Source: Coprobacillus sp. CAG:698
GTDB taxonomy: Bacteria; Bacillota_I; Bacilli_A; ML615J-28; CAG-698
DNA length: 12,687 nucleotides
NCBI GenBank assembly: GCA_000431235.1
Contig: HF988730.1
Coordinates: 1-12,687 of the forward strand
Direction of reading: 5' to 3'
The position numbers and the translations under genes are program-made. Shown piece by piece: positions 6,502 through 12,687 of the stretch. Numbering within the stretch: position 1 is the first letter of the stretch; each line of letters starts with the position of its first letter. The notes under the pieces were generated by a model. That model made no database searches, was not told where the DNA came from, and saw only the letters and a list, made by a program, of their open reading frames with translations.

Positions 6502-7389
6502 TTAATCGTTGAACAAATTTTTATTTGACATAGCCACTTTGAATGTTGGTTCAAATAATGAGCCTTCCGTATTGACTTTTATCAACCTCAAATACTTTTT
6601 GCTTTTTCTAATAGTAATTTCACTATTTTCATTAATTTCAATCATTGTTTTACCATCAATAACTACAATTGGTTTATTTTCCTCATATGATTGTCTAAAG
6701 CATGTATCATTTATATCAATAGATATTACATCAGTATCATTCACAACAAGCGATGTAATGGTTCTTAGCTGTGGACAAAGTGGGGTAATAACATAATTTT
6801 TTGCTGTTGGTAAAAGCAAAGGTCCACCACTAGAAAGACTATATGCACTTGAGCCTGTTGCTGTAGCAACTATGACACCATCTGCATAAAATGATGTCTT
6901 ATTACTCGAATTAACATATACATTAATCAAAAGCATTTTAAATAATTTACCTCTCTCAACAGATACTTCGTTGAAAGAAATTCCTGTATAAGTCTCATCT
7001 TCATTTACTTTGACGACATATTCGATAGTGCTTCGATTTTCCGTAGAAAACTTACCATCGAGAATGCATTGTATTTTATCTTTATAATTTGAAATTGTTG
7101 CTTCAGTTAAACAACCTACGCGTCCAAGATTAACTCCAAAATAAGGAAAATCATAATTACTATATTTATGTAATTTGTTTAAAAGTGTACCATCGCCACC
7201 TAAGACAAGTGCAAAATCAATTTTAGATTCAGAATCAAAAATTAATGCATTAGGAAATTGATCACATAAATATTCTTCAAGATAGATAGAGCAATGCTTC
7301 TCTTCTAAAAAATCAATTATTTCTTTTGAAATAACCAATTTTTCATCTTTTGACTCATTAACAAGGAATAAAACATTTTTATTATTCAT
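6502..7389 (-). CDS. nadK: NAD kinase
   Basis: This 295-residue cytoplasmic enzyme phosphorylates NAD+ to NADP+. Diagnostic motifs are the catalytic and nucleotide-binding GGDGT (64-68), GVNLGRVGCLTE (85-96, compare GINxGxLGFLTE), the NE pair in NEVSVERG (140-147), and the long DGVIVATATGSSAYSLSSGG (170-189). PLCPQLRT (203-210) is also in the family's expected place. The length is normal. At ATG 7389 the only AAAGG motif is one base away, which is too close, so the start relies on a weaker GTGA about 9 nt further up, or the leader matters. It is the first gene of a tight operon with nfnA and nfnB, placing NADP synthesis beside the enzyme that reduces it. A strong promoter lies about 70 nt upstream. 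Confidence 0.95.
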   Translation of the reverse strand: MNNKNVLFLVNESKDEKLVISKEIIDFLEEKHCSIYLEEYLCDQFPNALIFDSESKIDFALVLGGDGTLLNKLHKYSNYDFPYFGVNLGRVGCLTEATISNYKDKIQCILDGKFSTENRSTIEYVVKVNEDETYTGISFNEVSVERGKLFKMLLINVYVNSSNKTSFYADGVIVATATGSSAYSLSSGGPLLLPTAKNYVITPLCPQLRTITSLVVNDTDVISIDINDTCFRQSYEENKPIVVIDGKTMIEINENSEITIRKSKKYLRLIKVNTEGSLFEPTFKVAMSNKNLFND

Positions 7390-7416
7390 ACCTTTAATTC
7401 ACTTTCATATTTTTGT

Positions 7417-7452
7417 ATATGCCCTAATTAGGCAAAATGCATAATATGCCCT
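7417..7452 (-). promoter_or_regulatory. Repeated motif in the nadK leader
   Basis: On the minus strand AGGGCATAT occurs twice (7444-7452 and 7417-7425), 27 nt apart, between the inferred transcription start and the nadK ATG. Between them TGCCTAATTAGGGCA (7420-7434) is a near-palindrome with one extra G. The central TGCC can pair with a GGCA of either repeat. It may be an operator or a small attenuator. The stems are only 4-5 bp, and I match no known riboswitch. Confidence 0.4.
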
Positions 7453-7465
7453 TATTTACCAACAT

Positions 7466-7494
7466 ATTATACTACTTTTCTTTAAAAAAATCAA
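7466..7494 (-). promoter_or_regulatory. Sigma-A type promoter of nadK-nfnA-nfnB
   Basis: TTGATT (7489-7494) and TATAAT (7466-7471) are exactly 17 nt apart on the minus strand. Transcription would start near 7459 and leave a leader of about 70 nt carrying the AGGGCATAT repeats. The rest of this 281-bp gap (7495-7636) shows only AT-rich sequence with no further supported feature. Confidence 0.75.
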
Positions 7495-7633
7495 TCACAA
7501 GCGACAAATTAATTATAAAGTATAATAAAAAGAATTAATATCAATTTTGTATATACCATATAAATAATGATATATTATAAAATAATTTTTTATAAAGCCT
7601 TAACAAGTTTATTTTTTTACGTTATAAAAGTAT

Positions 7634-7662
7634 AAAAAATATTATTTACTAAATAAATATTT
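7634..7662 (-). terminator. Probable terminator after trhA
   Basis: On the minus strand AAATAT-T-TATTT (7662-7651) pairs with AAATA-ATATTT (7647-7637) around a 3-nt loop, with one bulged base, and is followed directly by a run of six T. It begins 8 nt past the trhA stop. The stem is all A and T, so its stability is modest. Confidence 0.55.
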
Positions 7663-7670
7663 CCTATAAT

Positions 7671-8438
7671 TTATTTGCAAAACATAAATAAATATATACC
7701 TAACCACTGAACAATTGCTCCTAAAAGTACAAATATATGCCACAAGAAATGAGATACTTTTTTATCTATCGTAAAAGGAATTAACCCTAAAGTATAAATT
7801 ATACCGCCACCTAAAATGAACCAAAACATTGTTAAATCGTTTTTAATCATTTGAGGTAAAAAGATTAACGCACTCCAACCTAAAATCAAGTACAAAGGAA
7901 AATGGAGCCACTTTAATCGACTAGGTCCAAACACACAAACCATAGTTATCCCAGTTATAATAATAACCCATTGTGATATACAAAACACAAGTCCAAAAGT
8001 TCCTCCAACATACATTAAAGTTAAGGGAGCAAAGGTGGCACCAATTAATAAATATATTGAAGAATAATCAAATCTACGAAATACCTTTTTTACCTTACTA
8101 CCATAAGGAAAAGAATGATATAAACAACTCATTGTGAAGAGAACAAACAAACCAAAAAAGTAAATAATTGATGCAATATATTCGATCGTTTTATCACATT
8201 TCAAGAGCATTAAAATAAAAGCAACAATAGCGAAAATAGATCCAACTCCATGACTTACAGCATTGCCAACTTCTTCTAAAACACCTCTATATGGTGCTTC
8301 TTTAGACATATTAATCTTTGGCTCTTCATTTATCTTTACAACATATTCTTTTATTAAATCTTCTTTATCTTCTTTATATTTTTTCTTTAAAGCTCTTTTC
8401 TTAACTTTATATTCTTTTTTTAATTCTTTTCTTGTCAT
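7671..8438 (-). CDS. trhA: TrhA/hemolysin III (PAQR-family) membrane protein with charged N-terminal extension
   Basis: From ATG 8438 the protein is 255 residues. I chose this start because AGGAGGAGG lies 9 nt upstream; an upstream TTG at 8459 lies inside that site. Residues 1-48 are very rich in Lys and Glu (KKEYKVKKRALKKKYKEDKE) and probably helical. The membrane part starts at EEVGNAVSHGVGSI (55-68). Family-defining residues are His63, SCLYH (104-108), Asp124 in RRFDYSSIY and HFLWH (230-234), a predicted metal site shared with PAQR receptors. About seven membrane segments follow. Bacterial members are called hemolysin III or TrhA and are linked to membrane-lipid homeostasis; direct haemolysis is doubtful for most. 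It appears to be a single-gene unit with a likely terminator just downstream. Confidence 0.9.
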   Translation of the reverse strand: MTRKELKKEYKVKKRALKKKYKEDKEDLIKEYVVKINEEPKINMSKEAPYRGVLEEVGNAVSHGVGSIFAIVAFILMLLKCDKTIEYIASIIYFFGLFVLFTMSCLYHSFPYGSKVKKVFRRFDYSSIYLLIGATFAPLTLMYVGGTFGLVFCISQWVIIITGITMVCVFGPSRLKWLHFPLYLILGWSALIFLPQMIKNDLTMFWFILGGGIIYTLGLIPFTIDKKVSHFLWHIFVLLGAIVQWLGIYLFMFCK

Positions 8439-8458
8439 ATATAAAAGCCTCCTCCTCA

Positions 8459-8486
8459 ATTATAATACATAAAAAATAAAATGCAA
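8459..8486 (-). promoter_or_regulatory. Possible promoter of trhA, abutting its ribosome site
   Basis: TTGCAT (8481-8486) and TATAAT (8459-8464) are 16 nt apart on the minus strand. The -10 is followed immediately by TGAGGAGGAGG, so transcription would begin inside or at the edge of the Shine-Dalgarno and leave a very short leader. The -35 overlaps the hairpin at 8486-8505. Confidence 0.4.
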
Positions 8487-8505
8487 TGTTTTTATTTAAA
8501 AACAT
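8470..8505 (-). terminator. Weak candidate terminator downstream of the nucleotidyltransferase gene
   Basis: ATGTTTTT (8486-8493) and AAAAACAT (8498-8505) form a perfect 8-bp stem with a 4-nt loop. On the minus strand the stem is followed by TGCATTTTATTTTTT rather than an immediate U-run. It lies about 105 nt past the preceding stop, and the gap between (8506-8609) holds nothing else I can support. Confidence 0.35.
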
Positions 8506-8609
8506 CACACATTATTAAATTTTGTATACTTATTTATAATTTTTAAAAGTTAATACTTATGTTTATTATATATAGAGAGAACACTATTTCTTTTTATAGA
8601 TATAATATT

Positions 8610-9071
8610 TTAGTAATCTTTTAAAAGATTCACCTTTTCACTTCTCTCCATCAGTTTATAATATTTTTTCCATAATGAAAGAGAATGCAAAGGTATAAGT
8701 TCATTATTAATTACTACTTTATCATTTATTTGGTCTTTTGAAAGTGAACAGTCATAGTCAATTCCATTATTTGTTATTATATAACCACCAATAACATCTA
8801 TTTCAACATTATCAACAATATACTCTAAAAAATATTTTGTTTTGTATTTTGAATTAAAATTAGATGGAAGTAAATAACCAAATTTACTAAATACTTGTTT
8901 AACTTTAGGAACATCTTCTTCTAAAACAAGAATATCTATATCATGAAAATCATTCACTATTCCTTTTAAATATAAAAGTAGCGATGCTCCTACAACCCAA
9001 GTTACATTTTCTTGATTGAGGGCATGAGCAATTTCACATAAAACATTCATTTTTCTATCGATTTCATTCAT
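8610..9071 (-). CDS. Small nucleotidyltransferase-fold protein, substrate unknown
   Basis: From ATG 9071 this is a 153-residue protein. It carries the minimal polymerase-beta-type nucleotidyltransferase signature: VVGASLLLYL (26-35, with GAS as the GxS motif), FHDIDILVLEED (42-53, with Asp44 and Asp46 as the metal-binding DxD), and VEIDVIGG (89-96, with Asp92 as the probable third carboxylate). The end, SLWKKYYKLMERSEK (132-146), resembles the Lys/Arg-rich C-terminal helix of LinA-type or AbiEii-like transferases. All catalytic positions look intact. The frame is open up to ATG 9143, inside the end of the rRNA methyltransferase gene, but that start has no ribosome site. AAAGAG lies 13 nt before 9071, and a GTG at 9080 is another option. 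It follows the methyltransferase by 37 nt and may share its transcript. No toxin or partner gene is adjacent. Confidence 0.65.
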   Translation of the reverse strand: MNEIDRKMNVLCEIAHALNQENVTWVVGASLLLYLKGIVNDFHDIDILVLEEDVPKVKQVFSKFGYLLPSNFNSKYKTKYFLEYIVDNVEIDVIGGYIITNNGIDYDCSLSKDQINDKVVINNELIPLHSLSLWKKYYKLMERSEKVNLLKDY

Positions 9072-9108
9072 ACATTTCACTAATCTCTTTAAGCAGTAAG
9101 ATTTATCT

Positions 9109-10437
9109 TTACTTTTTTTCCAAGCAAATGACAGTTTCAACATTACTAGTTCGAGGAAATAGATCTACACAAAACCCATCAGTAATTTTATAGTCACTAG
9201 TTAATAAACTAACATCTCGAGCCATAGTAGCCACATCACAAGATACATAAATCATTTTATTAATATTAAATTTTTTTATCGTTTCTATTAAATCTTTATC
9301 TAATCCTTTACGTGGAGGGTCTACAATTAAAACATCTATTTCATCTTTTATTTGATTTACTTTTTCTTCAGCTTTACCAACAATAAATTCAACATTTTCA
9401 ATATTATTTATTTTCGCATTTTCTTTTGCATCTATTATTGCTTCTTTTACAATTTCAATCCCAATAGCTTTTTTTGCTTTTTGGCTAGCAAGAAGCGTAA
9501 TTGTTGCGACTCCGCAATACAAATCAAGCACAGTATCATTTTTATTGATATTTGCTAAAGTTAAAGCATTAGCATATAATTTTTCTGTTTGATCATGATT
9601 TATTTGGAAAAATGCCTTATGTGACATTTTAAATTTTAGTCCTAGTATATCTTCAAGTAAATAATCATTGCCATATATAACTTCGTATTCATCACCTAAG
9701 ATAATGTTATTCTTTTCAGTATTTATATTTAGAATAATACTTTTTACTTGAGGAAACTTATCCTTTATCTTACTAGCTAATAATAAAACATCTTCTTTTT
9801 TGTATTCATTAACAATTAATACAACCATATAAACATTAAAAGTGTTTTTTCTAATTAAAAGATGTCTCAACATACCTTTATGATTATTTTCATCATAAGC
9901 ATTTATTTTATATTCATTCATTATATTCTTTACAAAAATAGCTATATCTGTTGTTATTTCTGTTTGTAATAAGCATGATCTAATTTCAATTATTTCATGA
10001 CTTTGTTTTTTATAAAATCCACAAATATTTTTACCATTTTTAAAAGCAAACGGTATTTGTACTTTATTTCGATAATGAGAAGTATTATCAGCTTTTATTA
10101 TTTTTTTAAATGTATAATCTAAATGACCAATTCTTTTATAGGTTTCATTTACCATTTTAAGTTTGAAGTCTGCTTCGTAATCATAATCCATGTGACACAA
10201 ATCGCAGCCTCCGCACTTACCAAAAGAAACACATAACGGATTAATTCTGTATTGTGAAGAATTATTACGTTGAACAACCTTTCCATAGCCATAATTTTTA
10301 TTTTCTTTAATAACTTCTATTTTACCTTTTTCTCCAGGGAGGAGATCAAAAACAAAATAAGGCTTTTCGTCTTTTCTAACAACACCTAATCCTTCATGTG
10401 ATAAATCCATACATTGAGCATTAAAAAAATTCTTCAT
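9109..10437 (-). CDS. rlmCD: 23S rRNA (uracil-C5)-methyltransferase, RlmD/RlmCD (TrmA) family
   Basis: This 442-residue SAM-dependent enzyme makes 5-methyluridine in RNA. An N-terminal TRAM-like RNA-binding domain (about 1-56) carries DLSHEGLGVV and LLPGEKGKIEV. A 4Fe-4S site is formed by Cys69, Cys75, Cys78 (CVSFGKCGGC) and probably Cys154. The methyltransferase part has FFQIN (276-280), the SAM motif DLYCGVATITL (305-315), DPPRKGLD (373-380), SCDVATMARD (399-408) with catalytic Cys400, and NVET (432-435) with the likely base Glu434. In low-G+C Bacillota a single enzyme commonly modifies both U747 and U1939 of 23S rRNA, hence RlmCD. The exact target cannot be read from the sequence. AAGGATG precedes ATG 10437. 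An extended -10 (TGTTATACT, about 10463-10471) lies upstream, with only a poor -35. Confidence 0.92.
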   Translation of the reverse strand: MKNFFNAQCMDLSHEGLGVVRKDEKPYFVFDLLPGEKGKIEVIKENKNYGYGKVVQRNNSSQYRINPLCVSFGKCGGCDLCHMDYDYEADFKLKMVNETYKRIGHLDYTFKKIIKADNTSHYRNKVQIPFAFKNGKNICGFYKKQSHEIIEIRSCLLQTEITTDIAIFVKNIMNEYKINAYDENNHKGMLRHLLIRKNTFNVYMVVLIVNEYKKEDVLLLASKIKDKFPQVKSIILNINTEKNNIILGDEYEVIYGNDYLLEDILGLKFKMSHKAFFQINHDQTEKLYANALTLANINKNDTVLDLYCGVATITLLASQKAKKAIGIEIVKEAIIDAKENAKINNIENVEFIVGKAEEKVNQIKDEIDVLIVDPPRKGLDKDLIETIKKFNINKMIYVSCDVATMARDVSLLTSDYKITDGFCVDLFPRTSNVETVICLEKK

Positions 10438-10505
10438 TTTTACACATCCTTTTTTAAGTTAAGTATAACATAAAAGGAGGTAAAAATAAAGAGTTTGTTT
10501 TACTT

Positions 10506-11573
10506 TTATGTAAGTTTATTAAAAAGATTCTTAACATTAGAAAGTGGATAATATGTATTAGTTATTTTAATAATTGTCATAAGAGGAATTGATAGTATCA
10601 TTCCAACAACGCCAAACAATTTACCAAACAAAACTAAACCAAAAATAACAAGTAATGGATTTATATCATTGCGCTTACCATGTAAATATGGAGATATAAT
10701 ATCACTTTCAATTATTTGAATTATTATTACTATTATTAAAACGACTAACGCTGTACTAGTTGACTTAATAAGTGCATAACCTACAGGAAAGGCTCCACCT
10801 ATATAAGGTCCTAAATATGGTATAACATTGGTAACAGCAATAATAATTCCAAATACTAATGGATAATCAAGACCAACAATCCAGAAAGATATTGTTGAGA
10901 GCATCATCATTATAAACATAATAATGAATGTTGTTTTAACAAAAGTATATATTGATTTATTAAGTTCTTTTAAATATTCAATAAAATGTGTTTTACCTCT
11001 TTCTTCAAAATACTCTTTTATCTTTAGCTTTATTTTTTCAAAATCTATCAAGAAATATATTAATGACATAGGAATAACAACTATAACGCTCACATAATCA
11101 ATTAGTTTTTCTAAAACAGTTTCTGGCTTTAGCTGCATTTTATCTATGTATCCTTGTAACAAATCCTTTAAGTTCGCAAATGAAGGCCTATAATCTATTG
11201 GCAGAAAATCAAACTTTGAAGCAAATTCATTTATTCTGTCTTCTAAAGATTTTATAATAGTATCATAATTATCCATAAATCCCTTAGCCTCTTTTACAAA
11301 AAAAGGAATTAGAAAAGAAAACGATAGATAAATGACTAAAAAGAGCAAAAAAATTGTTATAATGACTGCATATCCTCTTCTGTGTAAATATTTTGTTAGT
11401 GCATTAACTAGTGGATTTAAAACATATGCTAAAATAAAAGCTATTATAAACGGCAAAAGAATACGAAATATGTATTTAATTATATTCGTTATACTCGGCC
11501 ACACTAAGATTAATATATATATAGAAAGAGAAAACAAAATAAATATTATTAATGTTTTAATTACTTTTGTCAT
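10506..11573 (-). CDS. AI-2E family (PerM/YtvI-like) membrane transporter
   Basis: This 355-residue polytopic membrane protein has two N-terminal segments (about 6-28 and 31-55), then LNPLVNALTKYLHRRG, which is the usual NPxV...LxRRR stretch. Further segments lie at about 71-92, 161-177 and 211-235. A soluble helical stretch occupies about 95-155. The family hallmark VTNVIPYLGPYIGG is near 247-260. INPLLVIFGLVLFGKLFGVVG and the final P-containing helix (LSIPLMTIIKI) follow. The family was named after the E. coli AI-2 exporter, but members include Na+/H+ antiporters and proteins of unknown cargo, so no substrate is assigned. GGTGA lies a few bases before ATG 11573. It is 68 nt upstream of rlmCD in the same direction; I see no terminator between them. 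Confidence 0.9.
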   Translation of the reverse strand: MTKVIKTLIIFILFSLSIYILILVWPSITNIIKYIFRILLPFIIAFILAYVLNPLVNALTKYLHRRGYAVIITIFLLFLVIYLSFSFLIPFFVKEAKGFMDNYDTIIKSLEDRINEFASKFDFLPIDYRPSFANLKDLLQGYIDKMQLKPETVLEKLIDYVSVIVVIPMSLIYFLIDFEKIKLKIKEYFEERGKTHFIEYLKELNKSIYTFVKTTFIIMFIMMMLSTISFWIVGLDYPLVFGIIIAVTNVIPYLGPYIGGAFPVGYALIKSTSTALVVLIIVIIIQIIESDIISPYLHGKRNDINPLLVIFGLVLFGKLFGVVGMILSIPLMTIIKITNTYYPLSNVKNLFNKLT

Positions 11574-11588
11574 AACTTCACCACTATT

Positions 11589-11616
11589 ATTATATGATGA
11601 AATTATTATTTTTAAA
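11589..11616 (-). promoter_or_regulatory. Promoter candidate for the AI-2E family gene
   Basis: TTTAAA (11611-11616) and a perfect TATAAT (11589-11594) are 16 nt apart on the minus strand. Transcription would start near 11582, about 10 nt before the ATG and just before the GGTGA site. It lies downstream of the terminator at 11638-11657, so the gene needs its own promoter here. Confidence 0.5.
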
Positions 11617-11626
11617 CAAAATATTC

Positions 11627-11657
11627 AAAGCAAAATAAAAAGGCACTAAGGCCTTTT
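11627..11657 (-). terminator. Intrinsic terminator overlapping the stop of the surface-protein gene
   Basis: AAAAGGC (11638-11644) and GCCTTTT (11651-11657) form a 7-bp stem with a 6-nt loop. On the minus strand the 3' arm runs into GCCTTTTTATTTTG. The first arm includes two bases of the TAA stop (11656-11658), a very tight gene-to-terminator arrangement. Confidence 0.8.
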
Positions 11658-12687
11658 ATCTAACTAAATAATAATTATCAATATAACTTTTAGTATTAAA
11701 ATCGTACAAACCAGATATACATATAATTCCATCAAGAAAATAATTACCTAAAAACACTTCAATTGTGATTATACCATCAGAATATTTGTAACTTACTGCA
11801 TAAGCTTTATCGCCTACGCCAAGTGAATTTGCTTCCAAAGTAAATGTTTTACCAAAAATAGTAATATCATATCCATTTATCTCACATTCATCACCATTTA
11901 GTGTTTTATATTTTCCAGAAATTGAATTAATAAAATCTTTAGAAGTTTCAAAATATGCATAAACTACTTTATCAGTATTAGCATTATTAAAATAATTCTT
12001 ATCAAATTCTTTTTCTTTGGCTTCATCTTCGTATAACTTTACGAAACATTCTTCTAAACCATTATATTCATTAAATACCTTATTGTTTGCAAGTATTTCT
12101 ACAACAAACTCTCCACATAACTTGCTATTTTTCTTTACATTAACTGAAAAGTCTTCTAATTTCTTATTGTCTAGAAATGAAACAACTTTAATTGTAACTT
12201 TATCGGTTACATCATTATTTTCTTCATCAACTAAATCAAAATCAATAAGCTCATTGTTTATATAGAATTCTAAATCCTTGTTAGGCTTTGTATAAATAGA
12301 TATCTTTCTAAAATCTTCTTCCGTTCCATTGAAATATATTTTCTTTAAATTTTTATATCTAATTTCTTTAATATTATTATCAATTGTTATAACACCATCT
12401 TTTGCATTTTTCAAAGCATATTCTTCATCTAAAATATGTTTATTTTCATTAAAAGAAACATTAACATCATTTTCCAGCCATTTAGCTTTTAAAGTAATAT
12501 CCTTATTAATAAATGAACCATATTCAAACTTTGTTTCACCATCATACCAGCCTAAGAACATATGATTTTCTTTAGATAAAGTTTTATACTCGACTTTATC
12601 ATTTTTTGTAACGATAATTGTATCAACTACTTTATCATCATCAATAAATGTAACTGTGAATTTTTCTTCTAACTTCTCAAATTTAGC
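11656..12687 (-). CDS. Cell-surface protein with InlB B-repeat, C-terminal part (5' end beyond the window)
   Basis: The frame is open to the right edge, so the gene is partial; 343 residues are visible. The ATG at 12561 lies inside a repeat and is not the start. Residues 1-9 look like the end of one InlB B-repeat (Listeria-Bacteroides repeat), and about 10-71 form a complete one with the diagnostic MFLGWYDGE (43-51) and DITLKAKW (63-70). KKIYFNGTEEDFRKI (115-129) matches the IYYNGTxExWxKI unit seen at the ends of BspA-like leucine-rich repeat regions. The rest is acidic, beta-rich and unrecognised, with a compact C-terminal domain from ISGKYKTLNG onward. No LPXTG motif or membrane anchor is seen. 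Export and surface display are inferred from the repeat families. A strong terminator follows immediately. Confidence 0.8.
   Translation of the reverse strand, partial: AKFEKLEEKFTVTFIDDDKVVDTIIVTKNDKVEYKTLSKENHMFLGWYDGETKFEYGSFINKDITLKAKWLENDVNVSFNENKHILDEEYALKNAKDGVITIDNNIKEIRYKNLKKIYFNGTEEDFRKISIYTKPNKDLEFYINNELIDFDLVDEENNDVTDKVTIKVVSFLDNKKLEDFSVNVKKNSKLCGEFVVEILANNKVFNEYNGLEECFVKLYEDEAKEKEFDKNYFNNANTDKVVYAYFETSKDFINSISGKYKTLNGDECEINGYDITIFGKTFTLEANSLGVGDKAYAVSYKYSDGIITIEVFLGNYFLDGIICISGLYDFNTKSYIDNYYLVR

Noticed and set aside
8610..9071. Antitoxin half of a nucleotidyltransferase-type toxin-antitoxin pair
   Set aside because: There is no adjacent HEPN, AbiEii-partner or other toxin-sized gene; the neighbours are an rRNA methyltransferase and a TrhA gene.
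10473..10480. AAAGGAGG on the plus strand as a ribosome site for a plus-strand gene
   Set aside because: No start codon with an open frame follows at a usable distance; the region is the intergenic gap before rlmCD.
1..12687. Mobile elements, prophage, tRNA or rRNA genes, defence systems
   Set aside because: No transposase, integrase, terminal inverted repeats, cloverleaf or rRNA sequence was recognised on either strand; the content is core-like with uniform composition.

Overview
The window is strongly AT-rich, and every recognisable gene lies on the minus strand. Gene content and style (uniform TAA stops, purine-rich AAGGAG-type ribosome sites, PdaA-type deacetylase, MscL, TrhA/hemolysin III, NfnAB, InlB-type surface repeats) fit a low-G+C Bacillota. 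An Erysipelotrichia-like or other anaerobic gut Bacilli lineage is my best guess, but lineage cannot be fixed from the sequence alone. Trp is encoded by TGG and no gene is interrupted by TGA, so the standard bacterial code applies.

Layout in the direction of transcription (right to left): (1) 12687-11656, the C-terminal part of a surface protein with an InlB B-repeat, ended by a clear intrinsic terminator. (2) 11573-10506, an AI-2E/PerM-family membrane protein, then 10437-9109, a TrmA/RlmD-family rRNA uracil methyltransferase, then a small nucleotidyltransferase-fold gene (about 9071-8610). (3) 8438-7671, a TrhA/hemolysin III membrane protein with a lysine-rich N-terminal extension. (4) A well-formed promoter near 7466-7494 driving nadK (7389-6502), nfnA (6473-5616) and nfnB (5613-4225). 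This is a compact NADP(H) module in which NAD kinase makes NADP and NfnAB couples NADH and reduced ferredoxin to NADP reduction. It ends in a 14-bp tandem repeat and a hairpin. (5) A strong promoter (4063-4091) driving mscL, a Bcp-type peroxiredoxin and a PPi-type phosphofructokinase (4031-1736), closed by a perfect 9-bp terminator hairpin. (6) 1662-892, a YihY/BrkB-family membrane protein, then 848-111, a PdaA-type polysaccharide deacetylase with an in-frame TAA at codon 82, followed by a terminator at the left edge.

Most of the window is ordinary core-genome content. I do not see a convincing undescribed multi-gene system. The items most worth a second look are the interrupted pdaA, the nadK-nfnAB operon with its repeated leader motif, the PPi-type signature in the phosphofructokinase, the tandem repeat that contains the nfnB stop codon, and the unplaced nucleotidyltransferase.
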